The notes under the pieces were generated by a model, which saw only the letters and a program-made list of their open reading frames with translations, was not told the origin of the DNA and made no database searches. DNA of 64,000 nucleotides from an uncultured Ruthenibacterium sp. Its GTDB lineage: Bacteria; Bacillota; Clostridia; Oscillospirales; Ruminococcaceae. The translations under genes were made by a program, and so were the position numbers. Within the stretch, counting starts at the first letter, position 1, and each line of letters opens with the position of its first letter. The DNA lies in the NCBI GenBank assembly GCA_944386565.1, contig CALXBO010000005.1:1-64000 (forward strand). Direction: 5' to 3'. Below, piece after piece: positions 1 through 8,299 of the stretch.

Positions 1-272
1 TCGGCGAAGTTGTCGTGCACTTCCACGGAGTTGGTCTGCAGGTCAAACGTGATGTCCGACGTGTGCAGGAAATAGTCGGCAAAGAATTCCTTGATGACGT
101 GCTGCTTGTAGCCCGCGCAGATGATGAAGTCGTTGAAGCCGTAGTGCGAATACAGCTTCATGATGTGCCACAGGATGGGCTTTTCGCCGATCTCAATCAT
201 CGGCTTCGGACGCAGATGGCTCTCCTCGGAAATTCGGGTGCCGTAACCGCCCGCCAAAAGGACCACTTTCAT
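1..272 (-). CDS. rfbF: Glucose-1-phosphate cytidylyltransferase, N-terminal part (cut by window edge)
   Basis: The first 90 residues of a nucleotidyltransferase that makes CDP-glucose from CTP and alpha-D-glucose-1-phosphate, the entry step to CDP-linked deoxysugars of surface polysaccharide. The start shows the sugar-nucleotide signature LAGGYGTR followed by [12 protein letters not shown] and [15 protein letters not shown], which distinguishes RfbF from RmlA-type thymidylyltransferases. Family members are about 257 residues, so roughly two thirds lie outside the window. The ATG at 272 is preceded by GAGGAG at good spacing, with a promoter further upstream (345-373). With the next membrane proteins it suggests a surface-glycan region extending to the left. 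The catalytic signature is seen directly; the pathway is family knowledge. Confidence 0.9.
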   Translation of the reverse strand, partial: MKVVLLAGGYGTRISEESHLRPKPMIEIGEKPILWHIMKLYSHYGFNDFIICAGYKQHVIKEFFADYFLHTSDITFDLQTNSVEVHDNFA

Positions 273-344
273 CGCTGATCTCCTCATTTCCCGGATTTTC
301 GGCCGCGCTGTGCCGCGCTGTGCCGTCCGCCGTTTATCCACATC

Positions 345-373
345 ATTATAATACATGCGTACCGGGTTTGCAA
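345..373 (-). promoter_or_regulatory. Sigma-A type promoter for rfbF
   Basis: On the minus strand TTGCAA (368-373) and TATAAT (345-350) are separated by exactly 17 bp, close to consensus. It points into rfbF with a leader of about 65 nt. The rest of the 273-574 gap holds no gene; it also has a TATAAT on the plus strand (492-497) with a poor -35, which may serve the membrane protein at 575. Confidence 0.7.
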
Positions 374-574
374 ACGGCTTTTCTCTTTTCGCAGGCTGCA
401 GCGTAAAACGCGCACGAAACACGGTGTGCGCGTTTTCAGATTCGGTATTTTTTGCGCGGGGTTCGGACTTTCCATCTTCGGCCTCTTCGTGTATAATAAA
501 ACCGTATCTGCCCATCGGAAAGTGATCCGGGCGGAACTGTACTATAAAAAACCCGAAGGAGTCGAATTCGTTTT

Positions 575-2626
575 ATGCAGGAACGCGATCAAAAAGACCG
601 GTTATTTCTCTCCGGAATTCTTTGCGCCGTGCTCGCGCTGGCCGTCGTCTGGATCGGCGCCGTCTCTCCCGCGAGTGCGTGGGTGTCCGCTGCGTTCGGT
701 CAGTGCAATCTGGTCTCCCTGGCCGCGGGCAGCGCGGCCGCGCTGGTGCTGAGCATCGGGCTGAACCGTCTGATGCGCGGCGGCGCGCTCACGGCGAAAC
801 TTCCGCGCGGGCTGGCGTGGGGATGCGCTGCCGTCCTGTCCGTATTCCTGATTGTCAGCATGAACCACGAGCGGTATGTCTTTGCGACCAACACGCACTA
901 TCTGTTCCTTTTTCGCTATCCCAAGTTTCTGCGCGTCCTGGTCGTATGCGCGCTGAGCGCGATCTTCGTGTACTGGCTGCGCGGCAGCCGCGCGCTGAGG
1001 GACAGCGCGCCCACGATCCGGGAGCGCCGCCTGTTCGCCGCGCTCTCCGGTCTCCTCGCCGTTCTCGTTCTGGCGGCAAAATATATGCCGAACGTACTCA
1101 ACGAGGGCGGCTCGCTGTATCATTTCCACGCATACTTCAATTCCATCTACAACGTGGCGCACGGCGCGCCCTTCTCGTCGGACGTCACGAGCATCTACGG
1201 ACACTATGCCTTCTTTTACGCGCCGTTCATCCTTCTGGCCCGGGCCGTCGGGTTCACCAACGAGGTGAAGCTGACCATTTTCCTCCTGGCCGCGCTGTGC
1301 GCGATCGTGGCGGTGCTGTACGCGTACGCGATCTCCGTGTTCGTGAAGAACGCCCTGGTGCGCGCGTTCGCCGTTGTGAGCGTCTGCCTTGCGATGCTCT
1401 CTCTTGACATTGGACTCTATGTTCAGCTGACACCTCACCGTCTGTTTCCGTACGCGGTGTTTGCCGCGCTGACGGCATTCTGGTACACACATCCGAAGCA
1501 GCGCGGCGCCGTGACCGCCGCCGGATACATCGCCGCCGCGCTGGGCGTCGTGTGGAGCACGGAGTGCGGCGCGATCTCGGCGCTCGCCTGGGCCGCTCTG
1601 GGATGCTGCAGCGCGCTGCAGAGCCGGAAGCCCTCGGCTTGGCTGCGCGCCGCGGGACACCTTGCGGCGGCCGCCGCGGCAGTCGTCGGCGGCTACTGTC
1701 TGACGAACGCGTTCAACCTGGCAATGGGCGGCGGCGTGATCTCCGTGAGCGATTTCCTGTTCCCGCTGATGACCGGCAGCTACATGGAGGGCTACCTTGA
1801 AGAACCCCTGTACGGCGGTCCGGCCGCGTGGATGTCCATTCTGCTTGTCCTGTTTTTCCTCGTGTTCCGCGGCTTTTCCAGCACGGTGCTGTGCACTTCC
1901 GCCCCCGCCGGGGACGACCGCGCCGCCGCATATTTCATGATCGGCGTGCTCGGCATCGGCTCGCTGTCGTATGCGTTCAACCGCCCGGCACACGGCAATT
2001 TCTATATCATGATGCCGCTGATGTCGCTGGCGATGGGGATGATCGTCCAGAGCGCGCTGCCGGAGATCCGGTCGCTCGGCCAGGCTGCGGCGCGCAACAG
2101 CCTGTCATTCGCGCGCACGCTGCGCGGCGGCGTCGGCCTCGTGACGCTGTGCGTGCTGTTCCTGACGAGCACGCTGTGCGTGGCGAACTACGGTGCGCGC
2201 CAGACCGACAACAAGCGTTTCCGCGACGAATACTCGATGAACCGCATGAGCGACGTCGTTCTGGAGGGTCTTCCGAAGGACCTCGAGACGGCTGCGATGG
2301 GCCGCGGCGCGGTGGAGATCTTCGCCTCGCTCGGCCTTGACACCATCGTGCACGTGATGGACTATTCCGACATCACCATCGACCCGGACGACTTCGTCTA
2401 CGCCGACGATCAGCTCGCGCAGCTCGAGGGCAAGGCCCTGATGATCTGCTCCGACAACATGGACATGCACCGCGAGGCAAACCTCGAGGGCTACCGCTCC
2501 TTCATGGAGACGCACACGTTCGCCGGGACCATCACACCGCCCTCCGAGGTGGAGGAGCTCGTGTTTGAGTACTACGTCCCGGTCGGATACGATTTTTCTA
2601 CCGACGAAGTCGCTCCGCTGCTCTGA
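575..2626 (+). CDS. Polytopic membrane protein, probable glycan-assembly/glycosyltransferase-like
   Basis: 683 residues with about 12 hydrophobic segments covering the first 540 residues, then a soluble C-terminal domain of about 140 residues ending near PVGYDFSTDEVAPLL. The layout (many membrane spans plus an outside C-terminal domain) resembles GT-C type glycosyltransferases or polymerases of surface polysaccharides, but I recognise no family signature. AAGGAG lies 13 nt before the ATG. It is followed after 24 bp by a second protein of similar build, so the two are likely co-transcribed and end at the terminator at 4413. Role in envelope glycan assembly is inferred from build and from rfbF next door. 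Confidence 0.75.
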   Translation: MQERDQKDRLFLSGILCAVLALAVVWIGAVSPASAWVSAAFGQCNLVSLAAGSAAALVLSIGLNRLMRGGALTAKLPRGLAWGCAAVLSVFLIVSMNHERYVFATNTHYLFLFRYPKFLRVLVVCALSAIFVYWLRGSRALRDSAPTIRERRLFAALSGLLAVLVLAAKYMPNVLNEGGSLYHFHAYFNSIYNVAHGAPFSSDVTSIYGHYAFFYAPFILLARAVGFTNEVKLTIFLLAALCAIVAVLYAYAISVFVKNALVRAFAVVSVCLAMLSLDIGLYVQLTPHRLFPYAVFAALTAFWYTHPKQRGAVTAAGYIAAALGVVWSTECGAISALAWAALGCCSALQSRKPSAWLRAAGHLAAAAAAVVGGYCLTNAFNLAMGGGVISVSDFLFPLMTGSYMEGYLEEPLYGGPAAWMSILLVLFFLVFRGFSSTVLCTSAPAGDDRAAAYFMIGVLGIGSLSYAFNRPAHGNFYIMMPLMSLAMGMIVQSALPEIRSLGQAAARNSLSFARTLRGGVGLVTLCVLFLTSTLCVANYGARQTDNKRFRDEYSMNRMSDVVLEGLPKDLETAAMGRGAVEIFASLGLDTIVHVMDYSDITIDPDDFVYADDQLAQLEGKALMICSDNMDMHREANLEGYRSFMETHTFAGTITPPSEVEELVFEYYVPVGYDFSTDEVAPLL

Positions 2627-2650
2627 CCGCCACACAAAAGGAGAGTTTTC

Positions 2651-4390
2651 ATGGAATCCTTCCTTGCCTCCCAAAAGCGCCGTCTGTCCGGCGCGCCGTC
2701 CAAGCGGGAGCTTCTCGCGCTGGGCGCGCTGATCGGCATCGCGTTTTTCCTGATCGTCTACGGCACGGCGTCTCTGGACGTCCCGTACGACAGCTGGATC
2801 CTGTCCGGGCACGTCGAGTCCGACATCGCGTGCGATTACGCGGGCTGGGTGCACTACCGCAACGCGCCGTGGTCGTGGCCGCTCGGCGTGAACAAGAACA
2901 TCGGCTACCCCTACGGCAACGCGATCGCCGTCTCAGGGCCCGTCGCTCCGATGGGGCTGCTGTTCAAGGTGCTGTCGCCGCTTTTGCCCGAGACGTTCCA
3001 GTTCTACGGCTGGTGGGCGCTCTTGTGCTACGCGCTCCAGGGCATGGCCGCCGCGCTGCTCGCGGGGCTGTTCACCGACCGCCGCGTGTCCGTTGCGGCC
3101 ATCTGCGTTCTGTTCGTGTCATCTCCGGTCCTGGCGGAGCGCGCGTTCCGCCACTGCTCGCTGATGATCCACTTCGTCGTACTGCTGGCGTACTATCTGT
3201 ACATCCGCCGCAGCCGCGGCTTCGGCCGAGGGCAGTGGTGGAAATACACGCTGCTCACGAGCTGCGCCGTCACGGTGTTTCCGTACTTTTATCCCATCGT
3301 GCTCGGCATCATGACGGCCTCGCTGCTCCAGACCATCCGCCGCCCGGGCGGAGTGCGCTGCCTCGCGGGATACTGGCTGGCGAACACCACGATCCCGCTG
3401 GCGTGCGGCTGGATGGTGGGCCTGTTCTACTCGAAGACGCCCGCCGCGCGCGACGGCTACGGCATTTTCTCGATGAACCTGAATCAGGTCATCAACCCGC
3501 AGAGCTACGGCGACATCCTGTGGTCGCGCGTGTTTCAGGTCCGTCCGCTCGTGCTGGCGCAGTACGACGGATTCAACTATCTCGGCCTCGGCGTGCTGCT
3601 CGCGCTGCCGCTGCTCGCGCTGGCCTTTCTCATCTCCGTGCGCAAACAGTTGCTGCCCACGCTGTGGGGGCTTGCCCGCCGCCACATCTGGCTGGGCCTC
3701 GTGGTGATCGGCTTTGCCGCATACGCCGTGAGCAATCAGGTGTACTGGGGCGGCCTGCTCGTGTTCTCCTACCCGCTGCCCTCCGCCGCGTCCGTCGTGA
3801 CCGGCCTGTTCCGCGCCAGCAGCCGCATCTTCTACGGCACATATTATTTCCTGTTCCTCGTCGCGGCGGCTCTTTGCTGCAAGGTGTGCGGCAGCCGCAA
3901 ACGCCTTGCCTCGGCACTGCTCGTGCTGATCGCCGCAGTGCAGCTGTGGGATATCAGCCCCGGCCTCATGTGGAAGCACGATTATTTCGCCGAGCGCATC
4001 GAGTACAAGAGCCGGTATGACACGGAACTTCTGCAGTATGTGGGCGAGCACTACGACAGGCTCATTTTCCTTGAGATCCATGACTACAACACGCAGGAGC
4101 TGAGCGTGCTGCTCGGAAAGTACGGCCTTGCGACCAACCTCAACACCAGCCCGCTCGAGGACATCTACGGCTCCGACGAATACGTGCAGGAAAAGCTGGC
4201 CGAACTGCGCGCGGGCGAGATCGACACCTCGGAGGCATACGTCATCACGCAGGAGGCCCTCTTCCAGGAGCTCTCGGAGCTTCTGGAGGGAAAGATGGTC
4301 GCGGTGAGCGACGAGAACTTCAACATGCTGCTGCCGGTGCTGGAGGGCGAGACGCCGCCCGAGAGTCTGCCGATCGTGCACGACCGGTGA
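2651..4390 (+). CDS. Polytopic membrane protein, DUF6311-like
   Basis: 579 residues, about 10-11 membrane spans, then a soluble tail from about residue 450. Near residues 40-90 it has a loop with D-I-A-C-D-Y-A-G-W, PWSWPLG and YPYGNAIAVSGPVAPMGLLFK, the pattern seen in the DUF6311 group of membrane proteins (acidic-aromatic first loop followed by the PLG and Y-G-x-x-I segments), which are GT-C-like and of unproven function. AAGGAG precedes the ATG by 5 nt. It lies 24 bp downstream of the 683-residue membrane protein and is followed by a strong terminator, so the pair forms one unit. Assignment to DUF6311 is from memory of the motif. Confidence 0.7.
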   Translation: MESFLASQKRRLSGAPSKRELLALGALIGIAFFLIVYGTASLDVPYDSWILSGHVESDIACDYAGWVHYRNAPWSWPLGVNKNIGYPYGNAIAVSGPVAPMGLLFKVLSPLLPETFQFYGWWALLCYALQGMAAALLAGLFTDRRVSVAAICVLFVSSPVLAERAFRHCSLMIHFVVLLAYYLYIRRSRGFGRGQWWKYTLLTSCAVTVFPYFYPIVLGIMTASLLQTIRRPGGVRCLAGYWLANTTIPLACGWMVGLFYSKTPAARDGYGIFSMNLNQVINPQSYGDILWSRVFQVRPLVLAQYDGFNYLGLGVLLALPLLALAFLISVRKQLLPTLWGLARRHIWLGLVVIGFAAYAVSNQVYWGGLLVFSYPLPSAASVVTGLFRASSRIFYGTYYFLFLVAAALCCKVCGSRKRLASALLVLIAAVQLWDISPGLMWKHDYFAERIEYKSRYDTELLQYVGEHYDRLIFLEIHDYNTQELSVLLGKYGLATNLNTSPLEDIYGSDEYVQEKLAELRAGEIDTSEAYVITQEALFQELSELLEGKMVAVSDENFNMLLPVLEGETPPESLPIVHDR

Positions 4391-4412
4391 CCGCATCCCG
4401 AAAAGACAAAAC

Positions 4413-4453
4413 GAGCGCCGCCCCTTGCGAGGGGCGGCGCTCTTCTCTTTTTC
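4413..4453 (+). terminator. Intrinsic terminator after membrane-protein pair
   Basis: GAGCGCCGCCCC, loop TTGCGA, GGGGCGGCGCTC (4413-4442) followed by the T-rich TTCTCTTTTT. Ends the plus-strand unit 575-4390. Confidence 0.85.
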
Positions 4454-4460
4454 CGGGCAG

Positions 4461-4495
4461 AAAAAGCCCGGCTCCGCACGGTGCAAAAGCCGGGC
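4461..4495 (-). terminator. Intrinsic terminator of the 46-residue gene
   Basis: On the minus strand GCCCGGCT ... AGCCGGGC (4466-4495) is followed by TTTTT (4465-4461). It lies 11 bp beyond the stop of the small ORF at 4507-4647 and supports that ORF being a real transcript. Confidence 0.75.
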
Positions 4496-4506
4496 GACGG
4501 GGGCCG

Positions 4507-4647
4507 TCAGGCCGCCCGGTCGTCATCGTATTCGTCGAAAGCGTAGTCGTCCAGCACGTATTCATCCAGCTCCGCCACCGGCGTCACGGTGAAAATGTCC
4601 TCGTCTTCGAAAATGCCCTTCGGGGCAAAACTGTCCATGCGTACCAT
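4507..4647 (-). CDS. Small acidic protein, 46 residues, unknown
   Basis: Encodes 46 residues starting MVRMDSFAPKGIFEDED and ending FDEYDDDRAA. About one third of the residues are Asp or Glu and there is no cysteine, signal peptide or membrane segment. AAAGGAGTG precedes the ATG by about 6 nt; a TATACT (plus-strand AGTATA near 4680) lies upstream and a terminator follows, so the unit looks monocistronic and real. I do not recognise a family. A peptide precursor, a small regulator or a DNA-mimic-like acidic protein are possibilities that the sequence alone cannot separate. The WYL regulator gene lies upstream in the same direction and ends 66 bp before this ATG. Confidence 0.6.
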   Translation of the reverse strand: MVRMDSFAPKGIFEDEDIFTVTPVAELDEYVLDDYAFDEYDDDRAA

Positions 4648-4712
4648 ACGAAAGCACTCCTTTTCTTTGTTGTGCTTTCAGTATAGCTGTTTGGGTGTCC
4701 CAAAGACGGGAC

Positions 4713-5690
4713 TTATTTGTACTCGCTCAGAATATCCAGGCACATCTGCTTGAAATCGTCCGCGAGGCTGCGCGGCGCGGCGATGCGCGCCTGCGTGCCG
4801 AAGCCCGCGAGCCAGCCCATGAACTGAGGGCTCGGGACGACGTCCACACAGACCTTGAAGTGCTCCTTATCGACGCGCAGGAACGTGACGTCGTCGCCGA
4901 AGCGGTCGAGCACCACGCCCGCGAGGCTGTTGGCGAAGATGAGCTCCGCGCGCACGGGCTCGCCTCCGAACATGCCGAAGGTCTTCTGCACATATTCGGC
5001 CACGTCAAAGTGCTCGAACATCTCCTTGCCGCTGCGCTTGGTGCGCCCGGTGCTGATGCCCGTCATCTTGTCCACGCGGTAGTGGCGGATGTCCTGCGCT
5101 TCCTCGTCGAACCCGACGAGGTAGTAGTTCTCATCCTGCCAGATCAGCGCGTAGGGCGACACGCGGTAGCGGCGGCCGCCGCGGCGCAGCTGCTGCTTTT
5201 TCTCCGGCGTCCAGCGGAAGTACTGGAAGCGGATCTGCTTGTCGTGGTTGATGGCCTCGTGCAGCGCGTCGATGTTGTAATAGACGCTCTCGTTCATGCT
5301 CTTGACGCGCCCGGCGACATAGACCTGACGCTGCAGATCCTGCGCTTCGTAGTGCGAGCAAAGGCTCTCGATCTTCTTGATGAGCGCACGGCTCTTGTTC
5401 ACCGACAGAAAGCGCGACGACTGCACCGCGTCGACCAGCAGCTTCAGTTCCGGCAATTCGAACGTTCTGTGCGCCAGCGCATACCCTGCCTTCGAACGCA
5501 GGATATCCATGCCGTACGCCTCCAGCGCGTCCATGTCGCTGTAGATGCTCTTGCGCTCCGCGGACACGCCGCGGGCCTCCAGGCGGCTGATGATGGCCGG
5601 CATGGAAAGGACGTGATTTTCGTCCGTTTCCTCCCGGAGCATGTCGGCAAGATACAGCAGTTTCAATTTTTGATTTTCTCTTCTCGGCAT
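4713..5690 (-). CDS. WYL-domain transcriptional regulator
   Basis: 325 residues: an N-terminal winged helix-turn-helix (about residues 5-65, with SRLEARGVSAERKSIYSDMD) followed by a WYL domain (about 135-215, including HDKQIRFQYFRW, YRVSPYALIWQDENYYLVG and HYRVDKM) and a WCX-like C-terminal extension. This is the YafY/DeoR-like arrangement in which WYL senses a ligand, often nucleic acid or nucleotide. The ATG at 5690 has no strong Shine-Dalgarno. It is transcribed toward the small acidic gene at 4647, 66 bp downstream, which could be a target or simply a neighbour; the latter has its own promoter-like element. Ligand and targets unknown. Confidence 0.88.
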   Translation of the reverse strand: MPRRENQKLKLLYLADMLREETDENHVLSMPAIISRLEARGVSAERKSIYSDMDALEAYGMDILRSKAGYALAHRTFELPELKLLVDAVQSSRFLSVNKSRALIKKIESLCSHYEAQDLQRQVYVAGRVKSMNESVYYNIDALHEAINHDKQIRFQYFRWTPEKKQQLRRGGRRYRVSPYALIWQDENYYLVGFDEEAQDIRHYRVDKMTGISTGRTKRSGKEMFEHFDVAEYVQKTFGMFGGEPVRAELIFANSLAGVVLDRFGDDVTFLRVDKEHFKVCVDVVPSPQFMGWLAGFGTQARIAAPRSLADDFKQMCLDILSEYK

Positions 5691-5829
5691 AATTTACACC
5701 GCCAATTCGATGTTTTTTTCGTGCTTAACTTCAATATTAACACAATCGGCGGCAATTTGAAAGTGGTGCGGCAAAATTTTTTTGCACTTTCGGAGGCAGG
5801 GCTTTGAGGGTCTGTGCAGACGAAAGAAC

Positions 5830-5861
5830 AAAGCGCCGTCATCCGAGGATGCCGGCGCTTT
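5830..5861 (-). terminator. Intrinsic terminator overlapping the stop of the SGNH-like gene
   Basis: AAAGCGCCG ... CGGCGCTTT with an inner ATCC/GGAT pairing; on the minus strand it is followed by GTTCTTTC. The stop codon of the gene ending at 5839 sits inside the stem. Confidence 0.65.
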
Positions 5862-6786
5862 CCATGTCGTCGAGAAGCATCTGCGTGCGCAGGGCCGCGC
5901 CCTCGCTCGTCAGATGGTTGTTGCTGTTGTAGAAGAGTTCCCCCGGCATCAGGCAGTCCGTGAGCGAACCGATGTATTCGGGCGTCATTTCGCGCTCCAT
6001 GCGCGCTTCGAGTTCCGCGAGGCCCTCCTGCGTTCCGGTAAACGCGAGTTCGTCGAACGGCGCCCATGTGAGGACGACCGTCGCCCCGGCGGACTCCGCG
6101 TACCGCGCGAAGCGGTTCACCGCGCGCACGACATCGTCCGACAGGCTCGACGCATCGGGCGCGAGCGTGTTGTTGCTGTCGTACCCCTTTTCCAGGATGG
6201 ACTCGCGCGGCGTGACGATGTCGCCCCACGGGCCGAAGCCGAAGCCGTAATATTCCTCGAGCGGCGTCTGCGCGGGCGCGCCATCCGTCCGGTACAGCGT
6301 CAATTTGCCCTGACTGTACGCGTAATAGGAAGACGCCATCCCCGGCAGATAGCTCAGCGGCAGCTTGCGCACGAGGGATGCCGCATTCTCCACGGCCATC
6401 CATGTCGTGGAATAGCTTACAACATTTTCCAGCATGGTAAATTCCGGCGCGATGACGACGATGTCTCCCTCATGCAGTTCGCCGTGCAGAAGCGAGAGGT
6501 AGTATTCGATGCCGAGATATGCGGTGGCGCCCAGCGCGATGCAGGGCATACCCGTCTGTTCGGCCACGGTCTCGCATTCAATGGCGTACGGCACGCTCGA
6601 GCCGCCCACGACGAGGATGCGCGCGCCCTCCGTCCCGCGCAGCGTCTCCTGCTTGACGAGCACCGAACCCATCAGGCTGCCGCGGTACATCGCGGGAAGG
6701 GACTGCACATAGCAGAAGTACGCGGCGGGGACGGCGCACAGCGCGAGGAAAAAACACACAAGGCGCAGCACAAAACGCTTGATCAC
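5839..6786 (-). CDS. SGNH-hydrolase-like O-acetylation partner protein
   Basis: 315 residues: one N-terminal membrane anchor (about 5-27), then an extracytoplasmic domain with the GGSS block (61-64, the SGNH nucleophile region) and a C-terminal N-N-H-L-T-S-E-G block near 290 that matches the catalytic His region. Such AlgJ/AlgX- or DltD-like proteins take the acyl group exported by an MBOAT protein and place it on an extracellular polymer. The GTG start at 6786 has GAGGAGG before it. It lies 12 bp after the MBOAT gene in the same direction, so the two form an operon and very likely one acyl-transfer machine. The acceptor polymer is not shown by the sequence. Confidence 0.75.
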   Translation of the reverse strand: MIKRFVLRLVCFFLALCAVPAAYFCYVQSLPAMYRGSLMGSVLVKQETLRGTEGARILVVGGSSVPYAIECETVAEQTGMPCIALGATAYLGIEYYLSLLHGELHEGDIVVIAPEFTMLENVVSYSTTWMAVENAASLVRKLPLSYLPGMASSYYAYSQGKLTLYRTDGAPAQTPLEEYYGFGFGPWGDIVTPRESILEKGYDSNNTLAPDASSLSDDVVRAVNRFARYAESAGATVVLTWAPFDELAFTGTQEGLAELEARMEREMTPEYIGSLTDCLMPGELFYNSNNHLTSEGAALRTQMLLDDMESAGILG

Positions 6787-6798
6787 GGTGTTTCCTCC

Positions 6799-8271
6799 TC
6801 AGAACTGAAAATAGATGAACTCCGCCGTCGTGCCCTCCGGGCGCGTGAGCGCCACGAGGAGCACCGCGAGGCACACGGCGTACCGCACGCCCCAGCGCAC
6901 GGGCGCGGCCTGCCGCTGCAACAGCGCGATGGGGTCGCCGTAAAATGTCTCGACGGCGTCGTACACCGTCAGCGCGGCGAGCGCCGCGAGCATGCCCCAC
7001 AGCGCGCCGCCCGTCAGCCCGATGGTGCCGAGCGCCGCAACGAGGTTCTGCACCGGCATCCACAGCGCGCACGGCAGACGGCTGACGATGTACAGCGCGT
7101 CGGACATCGTCTCAGCGCGGAAGAAGACCCAGCACACGCACACAAGGCCGAAGCACACGGCCCAGCGCAGCAGCTGTACCGCGCGGCGGCCAATCTTCCC
7201 GCGCGAGCGCTCGAATCGGTCGAGCCGCGGAATGACCAGCACGTCCGCCATGCTCAGCACACCGAACAGCGCGCCCCACGCGACGAACGTCCACTTCGCG
7301 CCGTGCCACAGGCCGCTGACGAGGAACGTCAGAAAGAGGTTGCGCAGGTGGCGCGCTCTCCCGCAGCGGCTGCCGCCGAGCGGGATGTAGACGTAGTCCT
7401 GAAACCACGTGGAGAGCGAGATGTGCCAGCGCCGCCAGAAATCCTTGATGCTGCGCGCAAAATACGGGCAGCGGAAGTTGCGCATCAGCCGGAAGCCCAG
7501 GATGCGCGCGCTGCCGAGCGCGATGTCGGAATAGCCCGAGAAATCGCAGTACACCTGAAATGCGAACAAGAGCGTGGCGATGACGTATCCCATCGGCGCG
7601 CACATACTGAGGTCGCCGTAGACCTTGTCCACGTAGACGGCGGCGGTGTCGGCCACGACCACCTTCTTGAACAGCCCCCACGCGATCTGGTGGCAGCCGT
7701 AGGAAAAGGCCGCCGCGTCGGGGCGGTGCTCCTCGCGGAACTGCGGCAGCAGCGTGACGGCGCGCTCGATGGGCCCGGCCACGAGCTGCGGGAAAAAGCT
7801 GACATACAGCGCGTAGATGCCGAAGTGGCGCTCGGCCTTCATCTGCCCGCGGTACACATCGATGGCGTAGCTCAGCGTTTGGAACGTGTAGAAGCTGATG
7901 CCCACCGGCAGGATGATGTTCAGCGTAAAATCGCTCACCGGGAGCGACACCGCGCGCAGCAGCGCCGTGACGCTCTCACTGAAGAAATTGAAATACTTGA
8001 AGAAGAACAGGCACGCGAGGCTCAGGCACACGCCGCCCGCGAGCCACGCGCGGCGCGCCTTTTCCGAGCGCGAGCGCTCCACCCCCAGCGCAGCCGTGTA
8101 GCTCGACGCGGTGGTGAACAGAATGAGAAACACGAGGTTGGGGTTCCAGCTCATGTAGAAGTAATAGCTCGCGCCGAGCAGGAGCACCCACCGCACGCGG
8201 TGCGGCACAAGGAAGTACGCCGCCGCGACGAGCGGGAGAAAGACGGCATATTGCCAGGAATTGAACAGCAT
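6799..8271 (-). CDS. MBOAT-family membrane O-acyltransferase (AlgI/DltB-like)
   Basis: 490 residues with about 11-12 membrane spans. The start MLFNSWQYAVFLPLV, the middle LPVGISFYTFQTLSYAIDVY, the segment FWRRWHISLSTWFQDYVYIPLGG and the SGLWHGAKW motif carrying the catalytic histidine (about residue 322) are hallmarks of AlgI/PatA-type O-acyltransferases. It would move acetyl groups across the membrane for modification of an extracellular polysaccharide or wall polymer. The SGNH-like protein encoded 12 bp downstream is the expected partner. No alginate genes are present, so the substrate is more likely a surface glycan related to the polysaccharide genes at the left of the window. Confidence 0.92.
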   Translation of the reverse strand: MLFNSWQYAVFLPLVAAAYFLVPHRVRWVLLLGASYYFYMSWNPNLVFLILFTTASSYTAALGVERSRSEKARRAWLAGGVCLSLACLFFFKYFNFFSESVTALLRAVSLPVSDFTLNIILPVGISFYTFQTLSYAIDVYRGQMKAERHFGIYALYVSFFPQLVAGPIERAVTLLPQFREEHRPDAAAFSYGCHQIAWGLFKKVVVADTAAVYVDKVYGDLSMCAPMGYVIATLLFAFQVYCDFSGYSDIALGSARILGFRLMRNFRCPYFARSIKDFWRRWHISLSTWFQDYVYIPLGGSRCGRARHLRNLFLTFLVSGLWHGAKWTFVAWGALFGVLSMADVLVIPRLDRFERSRGKIGRRAVQLLRWAVCFGLVCVCWVFFRAETMSDALYIVSRLPCALWMPVQNLVAALGTIGLTGGALWGMLAALAALTVYDAVETFYGDPIALLQRQAAPVRWGVRYAVCLAVLLVALTRPEGTTAEFIYFQF

Positions 8272-8299
8272 CGTGCAAACTCTCTTTCCGCGGGATGCG

